Part shown: positions 12,161 through 26,100 of the stretch, piece by piece | Layout of the letters: each line of letters starts with the position of its first letter | Numbering within the stretch: the stretch's first letter is position 1 | Source of the DNA: Atrichornis clamosus | Taxonomy: Eukaryota > Chordata > Aves > Passeriformes > Menuridae | Assembly: GCA_013400975.1 (NCBI GenBank) | Contig: WBMZ01005410.1 | Coordinates: forward strand, 1 to 64,000 | Direction of reading: 5' to 3' | Length of the DNA: 64,000 nt | The notes under the pieces: generated by a model | The model's database searches: none | Seen by the model: only the letters and a program-made list of their open reading frames with translations | What the model was told of the DNA's origin: nothing | Made by a program: the position numbers and the translations under genes

Positions 12161-15100
12161 TTAAACCTAACAACTGATGTCTAATCTGTTTTGACTCAGG
12201 CCTACCCACTTGCCAACATCTTTTCCAGGGGTATATAGGCGTGTTTACAAGTACGCTGGGACCATGCATTTAGTCTGAAAGTAATGGCACTGTGAGGATG
12301 TAGGTGACCAGACATTTACAGTTACAGAGCAGCCCTGAAAGCAAACATGACAAACCAGTTGGTAACCAGTTGGCTACGTGGCCACATTCATCTTGTATAA
12401 TTGTCTAAACTGAAAAGTAAATTGTTAGGTGACATTATTGTGAACCTTCAGCATGAGTGTTAACAGCTAAAAGCAGTAAAGAAGGGTGGATATATGAGCA
12501 GACAGTGGACAGAGGTGCAGACAATGCAAAACTATCCATCTATGCTTTGATTCATAGAAATGAGTGGGCCAAACACAATGAGAGATAGGCAGAATCATTA
12601 TTTGTTTCATTCTTCTGAAAGGAAGAAATATCAGGAGGACAGAAAATAGAATATGCAACACATTCTCTTTTTTTTGTCTCTAGTGTACTCCTTTTGTGGT
12701 TTACTTAATATTTTTTTTGGCCCATTACACCCAAGTTGGAAACGAGAAAACAAATGAAAAATAGATAAAGGAAAAATGAGTTACAGAGATTGACTCACTC
12801 TGATTCAGAGCCCCATTAAATGGGGCTTGTACATTTCAGGTGGTCTAAATTGAGATAGCCCTGTAGTTATAGCTTATTGGACAGACAGAAAATGTCTCTG
12901 GAACTGCCAGGCTGGAATTTTTACAAGAATTACAATTGATTGAAACCAGTTGTAACAAGAGATTAGGTGGACAAATATAAGCAGTAAAGTCTATTAAAAA
13001 TAAACCTTGTGTGCCTGCCTATACTTCCAGTTAGCTCTGGGCTGGCAGCAATCAGCCTGTTATTGAGAGGCACCACTGCAGGTCAACAAGACATCAGAAA
13101 GCAATATGAAAAATGACTGCAAAGAGATTATTCCTCTGTCCACCTTACATAGGCACAGCAGTGCATGCAGAGTTGTGTCAGTGCTTTCTAGTAAACACAG
13201 ACTGCCCACAGGCTCCTACAGCCTCAAAGTCACATTATGTCTGTTTTCTCTGTATTTTTCATTAATATGTGTAGAACAGTTAAGCTGTAATACTGTAAAG
13301 CAATAAAGAACTCTGTGCTTACCCAAACCATTACAACTTATTTATCTTGCCTTGAAATACCAAATAGTAGTGGGTTACATAATGGCTTTTCCTCACTGCA
13401 GTCATGCAGCCACCTTACCAGAAAAGGCAGCCAACATCAATCTAAATAGTACATTCACCCATGCAGTGATGGGGCACAGCACAAGATGAATGTTTTCCCT
13501 GCTGTCAAGGGTCCTTATGAGACAGAAAAGGGGCCCCAGAATATATTCCAGGACCTGACTTTGCCTCTCTGGAAGGGAACAGAAAGATTCATCATGCTCC
13601 AGCCCCTCCAAGCCATAGTGCTTTGAGAACGTAACATCTGGTCCAAAATCTAGTAACCTTGGGTGATATAACAGAGCATACATTTCACAGACTGTATAAA
13701 ATGAAATTGCTGTGATAATTGTTCAGCTCAAAGGCTTTAAGAAGATACCAGACATGAACAGTTGAATCTGGCTCAGTTTTGACCAAGGTGATCTGATCAA
13801 GGTTTTGGCATTTTCACAGGAGATCTGTTTGGTAGTAAAAATGTTGTTCTGTCATTATCCTATGGATTATTTGTGGTCCCTAGAATTAGCCTACTAATCT
13901 TTTTCGTTCCCATTCTACTGTTTGCTGTTCCAGTGCTATTCCATTCCCAGAATTGTCAATAATCGTATTACTCCCTCTGCCAGTTAGATGCAGACTGATT
14001 TAGGAAACAGTGTAAAAATGTCTGAAGTCAGTGGGGCTGAATGTCTGTAAATAATGCAGGAAGGAGATAATCAGTATCTTCACATTACAAAATATTTACT
14101 TAACAATCATCTCTAAAGTGTATACTTTAGGAAACGGCTGCTCCAAACAGTCTTCCCTGATCATGGCTCAAAATCAAAACAAAGTAAAACCATAAAAGTG
14201 GAGACAAGAGATGTCACTAACTCTCCTTCATTTATACTATACAGACTCCAGCCTTGTTCAATTTAATACAAGTGTTTATTCCTCTGGGAAGATCATGATT
14301 GCCAAAGATAACAATTTAATGACAGATTATTAGCATTAAATACAAAATGTTTATATCATGTTATATATGAAACCCTGGAAAAGTCATAACAATATTGAGT
14401 CATTGACTTGACTAACTTAACCAGACATAGAAGATGTCTCAGATGGGGGAGGTGGTGCTAACATGAGATGTGTCCTCTTTTTAGACATACACTAAGAATG
14501 ATCACAACCATTATATGCTTTGCCATTTGCAGGACATTGCTATCTGAACACAGTAGGGGAAACGAGGCTTGAGGAACCAAATGTAAGTAATGCTGGCTTC
14601 TGAGAAGTTGTATTTATCCTGCAAAGACAAAAATGTCTTTCCAAACTAACAAGACATTTTTGTAAGTCAGTCCTGATGACACTCAGTTCACTGCAGATAC
14701 TGCAGAATATGCAATGCCAGATTAATCTCTGGGATTGGAGCAAGCGCTGTTTTCTGCAGGATGCAACTGATGAAACTTGCAAAGGATGATCCCCTTTGAC
14801 ATCTTTGTGTGATGCACTTTAATAAGTTTTTTACTAGAAAGGCTTTACTTGACAGTGCAGAGAATGGGGACATGATAACTCCTCAAACTCCACCTCCCTG
14901 AAGACATTGAAGGGAATACTGTTTCATTCTTAATCAGTTTGAAATGTAAGCAAATGGATATTAATGTTTTAGAATCATGAATATTTCAATGTGGCATTTT
15001 TTTCTGATGATGTCAAAATGAGTTATTTTGGCATTTTGGTTCTTATTTCTTTCAGAGCTCTATGAAAATGTCAATATTTCACTTGTGATGAAAATATAAT

Positions 15101-16200
15101 ACACATTTCAATGATGGTGTTCTCCATTCTGATTCTTGCATTACTGGGTGAGTTGATGTGGATCTACATTATTTTAGTAAGTCTGTAACCAAAGTATTTT
15201 AAGAGTTATCATTATATACTTCTGTTAATATGAAAATGCACTCAATGAACTAATGAAACACTGTAAGTAAAATTGTAAGTAAAATCCAGATATGTTTTTG
15301 TAAAACAAAAAGATATTATTTACTTTCTCTCAAAGTCTGTGTGGCCTGAAACTTAACTGAAACTCTCCTCTGCCAACTGAGTCTCAGAGTTTGAAAGAAA
15401 TGTTAATTTGCATTTGAATTTTAAGACTCTAACTGTAGCTATTTATTAAGAAGGATTCAGACACCACTGGAACTGCATTTCAGACCCTAATTGATTTGAC
15501 AATTCTCAAGAGTAATTTAAAGTAACATAAGGGCATGTCAAAACAAGATGAGAAGAAAAAGTGTTTGTTTTTCTGGTATATGTCAAAGATATGTATACTG
15601 CCAGAAATAAAGATGTGTTTGTTTTCTTCTAATGATCAAAAATGTATGTGCTTAGATAGTATATGAGAACTCTCTTGGCTATGATGTCAAATCTGAAACT
15701 AGAAAGGATTTCATGCTTCATACTTTCATTTACTTCAACACACAGAAAAAAAAGAAAGAAAATTAGGAAAAATATGTAAAATTTACTTAATGCCATAATG
15801 ACAAGAAGAAATTCAGAAAGACAAATCTCTTGTAGCCTAAGAGTTTTTGTAGTTTAGGAATAACATTTACTACCGTTCTAAGTGGACTCAGTCTAAGTCT
15901 AAGAAGATCAGGCCATAACAAGTAAAATATAAGAAAACAATCATGTGAAGTCAGCTACAGAAGATACAGAGTGAGTCACAATAGGTCGGTGCAGAGACCT
16001 GCCATCCCAGGAACCATCTGAGAGTTTTGATACTTGAAATCTTGTCCTGTCTTTCATTTCATGCCTATCTGACAGATCAACAAATTGATTTCTACACCCA
16101 GTAAAGCATAAACCCAGTATTCATCTGAAGAGAATGAACCACAAATTAGTGAGGTTTGGACCAGTTCTGTGTTCAGTTCTACATGTGCCACCAAGCAATC
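12161..16200. other. AT-rich intergenic DNA, no gene recognised
   Basis: Only short chance ORFs are present. The largest is 93 codons on the minus strand at 13402-13683, in a moderately GC-richer patch, and its translation matches nothing I recognise. No tRNA, retroposon end or exon with good splice sites stands out. Confidence 0.55.
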
Positions 16201-17115
16201 ATGACATAGGACAGCGGGACTGAGCTCAAAGTTTGTGGAAAGGGAGATAGGAGACATGGAATCTGGAGTACTGGGAGGAGGTGTGTTGCCAATGGGGGTG
16301 CAGCACAGAGCTTTGGGGCTCTGGGCTGAGAGAGGTGGTAGGACAGGCAGGGCAGCACTGAGGAGCTGTGGCCTCGCGCTGTTTTGGAAGCAGAGTAAAC
16401 ATGGTGGAGTAAAGCTTAGGGGCTGGGAGGATGATGTCAACCAGGTGTGGTGCAAAGGCAGATGGCAGGGCAGGGTTCCAGGGGCAAGGCAGGCAAGAAG
16501 GAGTGAGACCTGGGGCAAGGGAGGAACATGAGAATGAACCTTGAGCATAATGAGGAGGTGCAGCTCATGGCACCACTTCAGATGCGGGGCAGGCACGGAG
16601 GTGTGGGGCTTGGGGCTGAGGATGGGCTAGAAATACAGCGAGTCCCCGGCACGGCTACAGAGAAGACTGTCCCCAGCAGCGCTTCTGCAGCACAGGTGCG
16701 TGCTGAGCTCCGGGTCTCGAGCACATGCTGCTGGCCAGGGGCAGGACAGGCACAGGCCTGGCAGTGAGGGTGCGGTGAGAACAAGGAACAGCACAGCCGA
16801 GAGGCTGTGGAATGTCGAAATGCCCAGACCTTGGTTCTGTGCCCAGACAATGATAAAAAGGAAGGAGAAAGCAAGAACTCGCACAGAGCAAGCAGCAACA
16901 CATTCTGTCCCAGGATCCTCCCTGGAAACACTTGGCAACACATGGGTTGCTGTCTACAGTGATTTGTGTCAAGTGGCAATGACATGTCTGCGAGGACACA
17001 AACTGTCTTCAGTGCTCCACCGTGCAAGACAGGAGGCTGCAGCCTGACGATATATTTTTCTTTGTGGCAAAGTTGATTGAACAGTATGCCATTCTTCCTT
17101 CTCCTCTTCTCCATC
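16200..17115. other. GC-richer block, plus strand G/A-rich, open on both strands
   Basis: About 0.9 kb is clearly richer in GC than its flanks, with G-rich runs on the plus strand. Two minus-strand open frames of 178 codons (17114 to 16578) and 180 codons (16596 to 16054) lie head to tail, overlap by 19 bases and are in different frames. Plus-strand frames of 98, 79 and 115 codons overlap them. The minus-strand products are rich in Ser, Pro, Leu, Cys and His, which is typical of translating a G-rich complement, and I recognise no domain. It could be a decayed retroelement or LTR, a non-coding RNA exon, or simply a compositional island. Confidence 0.4.
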
Positions 17116-20100
17116 CCCTTAGCTGAAGGGTTACCTTTAATATCTCATCTGACATGGGACAAATCACATTTCTAAATTATTTTAAACTGCAGAACTGAAA
17201 TAGTTCTTGGCATCATTATGTTATTTTTATTATTATGCCTTTTTTTATCTCCAAAATGTGTCCTTTTCCCAATTAAAAAAACAAACATGAATGATGTGCT
17301 CCCTGTGGCAAGCTAAAATTTATTGTCTAAAATCCCCAGAGAAATGAAAAAGTGTTGACTCCAACATAGGAAACTTGCTGAGTAATGCTACTCCTTAAAA
17401 AAAATTATACTCTATCTCTTGCAAACTATTTGCTATTCTTGAAGACCACATCCTTTAAAAACAGATTTTACTACTCCATGTTGCATAATGTCTGTGGCAG
17501 TCGTGCTCTTTATCAGCTTTATTAGCACTTAATAACTATACAAATATTTTCCAGTTCTTTTGCTTGTTATGTCTGTGTATGGTTATACGAAACGCTGTGT
17601 CAGAAATTGCTATGAATAGGACTGTTACATTCCTTAGCACTTAATCTTCCTTTAGAAAGAAGAGGTATAATTTGTAATTGAGCTTTTTCCCTTGTGTGCA
17701 AATACATGACACAAGATAAGGTGTTTCTGAAAGTTACAGTTCATAAGTCCTATAATATATATATAATATCTTGTACAACCAAACTGCATTAGAGACACAT
17801 TTTAGAGTCTAATGCCTCCTAACAAATCAGGAATAAATACCAAAATAGTTAATTTTGTGTCATAGAAAAGAAAACGTTATGCAGAAAAATAACAATGAAA
17901 TCAAAAGGGAGAAGCTTCTCTCTATCTACCTTACTAAAAGTTTACCATATCTTAATTCTGCATTCCTTGGGAACCCTAAATTCCTATCAAAGATGATAAA
18001 GCACAGTAAAGTGAAAGTTGGGGTTTTAAAGTCTATTTGCCCAGGTTCATGAATGAATAATGACATGACTATAGCAGTTATTTTAGAACACTAAAACAGA
18101 GAGTTGAAAGCATTTTTACTTCAGAAACAGATTGTAGTGTAAAAATAAGAATTTGTACAATCAGGTGATCTTCCAGGTCTTATTCTTTTTTTGGTTAAAC
18201 TGTTCCATGACTAAACATGTACAGAAACCCAGTGAGAGGTGGAAGCTATGATAATATACTAGATAGTACATAACCTCTAAACACACTGGAGTAGGTTTAT
18301 AAAAATATGAACTTAATATTCTAACATTTATCAGAAAGTAACATCTATCAGAAAGAAACATCTATCAGAAGTACTAGAATATGAAACAGCAGTTAAAACT
18401 GGGATGTATTCAGCTGTGACAATAAGAGAACACACTTTCCTCTTATAATGGAGTACCTTTCAAAGTCATGTTAAATTTAGCCATTGTCTCTTACACGAGA
18501 GAAACTTTGTCTAATCTCTACATCAACATATATTTACTGATTTCAATCCCTTTGCCAAAGGCTTTTCTCCACTGACCCAGAAGTTTTGCTTATTACGCGC
18601 ATTACTTTTTGCCACTTGCTTTGATGTGTCACTGCTCATCTGCTCAGACAATCAAATACTACTGCTATTTCATGGGACATTTTACAAAGCTGGGAGAAAA
18701 GATCCTGCCTCTCACAGCTACACTTGAGCTGGTCCAATATTGAAAAGATATGTCCTAGCCTTACAGCAAATATAAAGATATATATGTTTATACATATAAA
18801 CAAAAGCACCACAGCTGTCAGTAGAACTGACAGATAAAGTTTGCAGGTGGCTTTGACCAAGACACTCAACTCTCTGTGACCCAGTTCCTTATCTGAGAAT
18901 GAAAGACTGTACCACCTAGACCTCTACCTTCCTTTTATAGTGTTTTTCAGGTAAAAAAAGATACTGGTTTTGGTATAATTACTTTGGTTTGCTTTCTCCA
19001 AAACACCTTGAAATCTAGGAACATACATAAACACATGCTCCTTTTTAGTGGTCTGGTAGTAGGGAAAGAATACTAAATACTCTTACATCTCAATTTCCTG
19101 CTATACACTCCCCCAGCGAAGAAGTCCTTTATGGGATATGATCAGTACTCACTACAGTGCTGAACTACTTGAGGATAATTAATTTGGGTCCAGAGGCAGG
19201 GACAGCTAAAAGTTGAAACTTGGGTGTGGTTTTAAATGCAGAGTAGGTAGTTAACTGTATCTTTAAACTCTTTGAACCTACCAAGATTTTGAAATCGTGA
19301 TGATCAAATTGTGCAAAGTGGTTGTTGTCCCCAAAGCATTTCTGATGGTCATATTTGCTTAAACTTGAGATAGAACTAACGTAAGCACAGTATTTCTCAA
19401 AGAATTTCAATGCCTTTGGTTTTTATGCTGGTCAGAAGTTATAAGTCTCTGGTTTAGGCTGTTAAATCCTTTTTGTAGCACATGCAAATATGGTATGAAA
19501 TAGCACAACTAAAACAATACTAATATGGACAGACATTTTGCAAAGTCATGGCCTCTTAAAATTAAGATTGCAATATTTAATGTACTTTTTTCTAAGCTAC
19601 TACATAATTTTTAAGGTATGTGGTTTAGCAATGGTGGTGTAAGATATGTATCTCTTTGCCTGATGATGCAAACCATAAAGAATGCATGGCATTTATTCTC
19701 TTTGTTCATTTCTGAGCATTATTTCAGGTAGTGTTTGAGGCTATCTACGTGCTAGATATTCTGAAGCCTGACTGCTTACAGATGTCTTTTTGCAGTATTG
19801 TGATAATCGGGATCATCCAGCACATTTTTTGCCAATGAAAATGTCATCGATTCAGAGAACTCATAGCTCAGAGATTTGTTCTGAGAAAGCCTAGTCTCGT
19901 TGACTTTGAAAGCGTGAATCTGTTTCCATGGCTTTTTGTGTAGGGTTTGTTGGTGGGAATTTTGATGACTCCTCCTGAAGTGATGTCTGTTAGGTATAAA
20001 CATTTATCCCCTTATTCTGACTACACTTTGACAGCTCTGCTTATATAGTGGTTTAAACCTAAGCGTGTCATTATAATTAAACTGTGTATCCAGACTTCCT

Positions 20101-23100
20101 GAACACGAGTCTGTGCTCACACATGGGCTCTGGGCGACCATGCTAGCATTGGAAAAAGACCACTTGTGTGCTTCCCAGCCTGTCACACAGGTCCTGCTAG
20201 TGTGGGTGAGAAACACAGACACAGCTATGCCTGCTCAGCCCAAGCCTGCCACTGTAGCCCCCCCGTACCTTGCAGCAGTGTCAGACACCAGCCAGGTTGC
20301 CATACTGTCCCACGGCTTAGTGTTTCACATACAAGAGCCTTACCAGAAAGGGGTGCTACCAAGCCTACCTGAAGAAATGCAGGTGTCTAGAGCACATCAG
20401 GCTCCCGCCTGGCCTGGTCTTAGGGCTTGTATTGCCTTTGGCAGGATAGAGGTAGGCTACACAGGAAAGCAGAGTTAGAGCTAGATTCATATATGTTTCA
20501 AAATAATTAAAGAAGAGACCTTTCTGTATAAATACTTTGTAACTTTTCCAATAGATTTTGTTTTCAAATCTGCTATTTCCAGATACTCTGGAAGAACCAG
20601 AAATTCAATATTTAATGTCTTCCTGTAGGGTCTTGGAACAAACCATTGGAGTGGGAGGCCTCTGGCAGACTTCTGAGTACACAGGAATCACACATTAGGA
20701 GCAAAGTTCCTTCGAGTTTGGAAAGATTTCAGCCATATATCTGCCTTTAAAAAAACATCTGTCTTCATTCATTTCCAGCATATTTATTTAATTTGAGACA
20801 GATGACTGTCATTAGTCTGTTGGTGGGGCTTGGCTCCCTGAGGCAGTGTCTGCTTGCTGTTGCTTTTTGAGTTTCTGAATCAAGAGCTTTTTGAGGAGTT
20901 CCTCATTAGAACAGACACAGGCATACAGGTCAGAAGCCAGATCATTTTTTTCTGCAGTAGAGTTTATCTGTCCACCTACCTGTCTCCAAGTCTGTATTTG
21001 GATGGAATATTTTAAGAAATTGAAAAAAATGTCACTTGATGCCAAACCCCTCCTTTTTCAAAATAGTTCTTGCTAATGCACTTTCTCCTCATTACTTATC
21101 TGGTTTCTTTTTGCAATAAAGCTGCAATAAATCAGTACATTCCTGGCATTGACTGGGTCTACCTACTCACAATTGTGGTCAGACTAACAGTGGTTAGGAA
21201 AACTCAGTGAAGCTTGCTTTCTAAGAAACTACCAAGCTGAAGTGCTGGTCCTATAGCTGGCAGTAGAAAGGATTAAATTGCTTTGTTCAGATTTCTTTTA
21301 ACCAGACACTTACTGCATTAGGGGAGTATGAGGGGAAACACATTCTGTCATAATAATTTGTCTACAATTAAGCTTTTGCTTTCACCAGTGTGGGAAAAGA
21401 AACTTTCATCTGCTTCACTGCTAGTCCCCCAGGTCTGACTATTCGATGCAAGGGAGTCATTAGAGTTACTTTTTTTTTTTAAACTGGAATTTTGTGTGCT
21501 AGGGAATAGAAAAAAGTTAATTAAATGTCTCATTTGTGGCTTAAAATCTATGCCAAGAAGATGATTGGAAAATTCTTAAAATAAAAGTCATATTCTACAG
21601 AAGGAAAATCTCTTTGTATCAAAAAATACCTGGTATTTGCTTTTTGGGTAGTTGTACTCTTTCAATTCACAGACTAGTCAGTTTGTTTTCAGAGATTAAA
21701 AGACTACTATCTTTCTAAAGTTAGAATCTTTCATCACATTGCTCAGTCCTCCAATGCTTTACTCCTCAATTTTCTCTGCTCCATGAATCTGGAAAAGATT
21801 GATAAAAAAGTGGGAGGCTGTGGAAAAGGAAGAACATCTGACTCACACTATTAGAAACCGTGGCCAAACCACTCTGCAAGGAGGAGGTAGAATGTCCTGG
21901 GAAAGCTGAAAGCCAGCTGTTGGAAACAACAAATGCCAACTGTGTTCAACGGGTCTGTGTGAATCTTTGCATCTGGAGTACTGCTCTAAACATGTACTCA
22001 CCTACACACATGTAAAATTAATGTGAGAGAAACCAAAACAAGAAATGACTGAATTAGTGAAACCAATTAAAATAAACACACACTTACTAGGGCCCGTGTT
22101 TGAAAGAATAGTTTGGATATTTATATATTAAATTATGTGTATATAGGTAAATATTAATAAGATTGAAAATTACAGAAGTAAAATAGAAGTTTTCTTTTGA
22201 CTAAAAATCCATTTTTATGCTCAAAATTGATGCAATCGGTTAAGTAAATGTTTGTACTCAAAGAGAATTCTATTTTGGAAAAGAAGAAATCCCTTTTCGA
22301 TTTTTGGAACTATTGTAGTAGACTTCAGTTATCCATGTGATTTGAGCCATCTCTTATCTTTTTATTAATACTAGATAGCTTTTATTGCTTATTTGCCTTT
22401 ATTGTTTATATGGAAGCTCTGTTTTAACAGGCAAAAGTTTATGCAGTGATGTACTCTAAAATTTATTAAGAACTGAGATTTCAAAACATCTCCTTTTCAC
22501 ATGGAAAGTTAAGTAACCAGGGCACTGTAACTGAGAATTTCAGCAGGGCATATGGGACCTCTCCAAATGCGTTGGAGTGGAGAGGCTGATGGGACAGGAG
22601 CAGCACAAGACACTGCCAAGTGCTGGCTAGGGTCCCAGCCCTCAGGGATGGCCACCTTCACCTGTAGCTGTAGCAGTGCAAGAGGTGCTGGATACAGGGG
22701 CAGGCACTGAGGCTTGTTCCCTCCTTATTAGATCCCAGACTGGCTAAAGGTCATAGGTGCTTAAGAAGATTATTTATTTTTTTCAAACAGTCAGCTGAAT
22801 CACTTCATTCTTTCTGATCTGACTAGCAATAAAGGCAGAAAATTTTCTGTTGGAGCTGTGACAAGCATTGCTTGGGCTGGGTTACCTGTATGTAGTGGAA
22901 AACATGACAACACAGCTGTGGGAAAACATGGATCCAGAGGAGGCCGTAAAGGGAAAGGAGCAGCAAAACCAACTTTCTAGTATATTCTGGTGAAACAACT
23001 GCAAATATTAATAATAAATCCTATGAATAATTATTAAACCCCACTAATAAGTAGCAACAAATCCAACACAAAATACAGGAAAACTGGTTCTGTTAGCAAT

Positions 23101-26100
23101 TATAACAATGCCTTGCCTAACGCTGCAGTTACACAAGCAGCAATTCTAGGGAGCAATTTCTTCTCTTGTCAGTGAACCCACAAGAGCTGAAGTACTGAGA
23201 AATGCTAAGGGAAATATGGATGTTCTCTTAAAAATTGAGTAAAGTCAACTCAGAAGTCACTGCAAAAACTTTTGAGATCAATAACTTGCAAAGAGATGCA
23301 AGAGCTGCCCAGATGGATTACTGTCTTCCTGGAAACACCACGCAGTGAGGATGAGGTGCAGGGTGGTGAAGCACTACAGAAGTCTCATGTACATAGAGAC
23401 CGAAAACTTAGGCATATTGCAAAGGTGGTATGAAGCTAGGCAAACTAAAACAACATTGATGTATCTATGAGAGAGAACTTGGTCGCACTTGTGGTTTGTA
23501 TTTCAGCTACAGAAGGCAAAACATCTGATGAAATATTACTTGAAAACGGTACTGGGCTACCAGCTAAGAGCTGGGAGAGCAATGCACCTTGTAAGAGACA
23601 AACCTAAATGTTAACCCTTTTTGGCATAGTTTGGCTTAAGTTATTCTACGTGTTGTCAGACAAGGTGAAGACTTGCCAGTTTCAAGAGGAACATGGATGA
23701 AAAGGGAGGTCTGTTTTTTTCGTCTTGCGATCAGGAGATGACAAGAGCAGAAGCTGCCTGTTTGTGTTACATCTCAAAGTGTATTTCAGATCCTAGGGAA
23801 GATCCACCAGATAATGCTGTTTGTCATGTCCACATGGGTATGTGGGCTGCCTCTGTGATGGATGATGTACATTTATAGCCTATGCACAGGAAGACAAGTA
23901 AGATATTAACTGTTACTAAGCAACTGTGGTACCTAGTAATAGAGACCTAAATTTGGGTTGCATGGGCCTGGCTCCTGAAAAGAGTCTTGGAACATTCAGT
24001 GGAAAAATACTGTCCTTCTGACCCTCATTTGTGGATCATTAGCCAGTATCCTGCTGAAAACAGTGCTGAGACAGCAGGGAGAGGTCTGCAGCCCAAAGGA
24101 ACCTGAGGAGTAAAAACAAAACCTTGCAGTGCAGTGTAGAACCAAAACCCTGGGGAAATATCTTGGGAAGCAGACCACTCCTGCAAACCCAGTGTGACTG
24201 TATGAGATTCTCCAGTACCAAGAGAGATTTTGTCGAAGGTCAGAGAACCTTGTGTTTTGTACATGCTGTTCAGCAGATGGTTGATTGGCTTCCTTTATTC
24301 CGAGGTTTCCTGGGGATGAAAATCCGCAACACAGTGGCAGGACAGGGAATTGAAAGCACCCAAAAAGAAACAATATGTTCTTTGGGCTTTTCACCATTTG
24401 AATGACTATGTGGAGGGCAGCCCAACAAAATACTGGAGTTCTTCCGGGAATATGATCAGAGGGTCTGTTTGTTCTTTTGTCTTTGGTAGTAAATGCAGCA
24501 TCCAGATCTAATGTTTACTCAACATCTTGGATTGATGAAACACTAGAAGGGTCCAGGAAGGCTTGATATTATATAACCACAATGACACTGGCACACAGCA
24601 AGGGTGCCAGAATTCAGAGCAACTCACTGCATGTTCTGGCCCCTGACAGGTTCAGAGTCTCCTGTCTAGACAGAGTCCCAATAACACTTTAGAAACTGAT
24701 TTCCAGGCAAGTGATACACCTTGGTGGTCCCTAACAATCACTTCCTGGGCAGAGCAGAGATCTTGCAGAATGTGCAAACTGCCCAGAAGTCTCCACGTCA
24801 GCTTGGCTAAATGTTGAGTCAGGCATGAATAGACAAAACACATGAGGTAAAGCCTGAAGAATTAAACTGCATTTCATCAAGAGTTAAGATAAGCCCTCTT
24901 TAGGTAAGGTAAGATTTTCACTGGAATCTCCTGCTCTATTAAGCAACAAAGGAAATTTTTGGGATGGTTTCCATGAACATGAAACCATAAGCCGATTTGC
25001 CTGCAACGGGAAAGCAGAGATACACTACAGTGCAGAGAAGACCTGTATAGATGCATTTGGCAAGATACAAAGCCAAATATAGAGCATTCTAGATATTACC
25101 CTGTAGCTGGGTGCCTCTGGGTGGTGTTCTTACTCCTGTGGGGTTTTGGTTGCTACTCAGTGGCTGACATAATTAATTCCTACTTTACTATATATGTGTG
25201 TTATGCAGTCAGTATAAACTCACTGAAAAACCTCGTACATAACTCTTTCAAGAGATGCATGTAATTTGTTTGCTGCAAGTAAAAGTTACTTAATTTCTGG
25301 TATTTCTTAGCATTCTACCATGTTTTAATTTATTACTAAAAAGTGTTGAATAGACTGTGGAGTTCAGTGCCTCAATGTGAACTTATTCCTTATTCCAGTG
25401 AATACACAGTAGAACTGAGCTCTCTGATAGTATTTTGATTGTAACAGTACTCACAGGACAGAAAGAGCAGTGGAATGAAACCCTGGCATACTCTGTGTTC
25501 AGCACATTGCTTGCAAACTGCTAGAGGGTGATGATTAGAGTCATAAAATCTTCTCCACCATTTCATGTGATTAGAAGGAAAGAAGTACAGGTTTGTATAA
25601 AATATCTGTGTAGCAGAAATGCACTTACAGGAGATTTTAACTGCACCTAAGATTGTTGTTTATCTAATAATGCTGCTTAGAATTTCCAGAGGACTTAGGG
25701 CAAAGGATTGTAATATTTCCATTGCAAAACACATTACATAAAATAATACATTTCAACCCTTCAAAGGAAGAACCTGAAAGCAAACTAATTTTTGGCCTTT
25801 TTTTCTTCCCTCTTTGAAACACAGAATTATACCCATGCTAAAACATAAACTCCACCTTGTTGTTCTAATCTGTTTCACAATAAAAAAATACAGGAATTTT
25901 GCTGCAAAACCTGTGTAACTGTTTAAATGGAACTATTTAAAAGGAGTAAAATAAAAGCATAACTTTTGCCCACAAGTTTTACTCTTTTGTCTGACTAACT
26001 AAAATTGAATTCCATCTACACTATCTAGAATCCAGAAACAAGAAAAAATAAATTAAGTGGAAAGATAACTTTCTTTCCCTGCTAATTCTGAGAGGGCTAA

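Noticed and set aside
20113..20478. 121-codon plus-strand ORF
   Set aside because: Not recognisable, with no supporting splice sites or signal. The local patch is GC-richer and open in another frame as well.
23996..24397. 133-codon minus-strand ORF with overlapping plus and minus frames
   Set aside because: Open in several frames at once, and no recognisable protein similarity.
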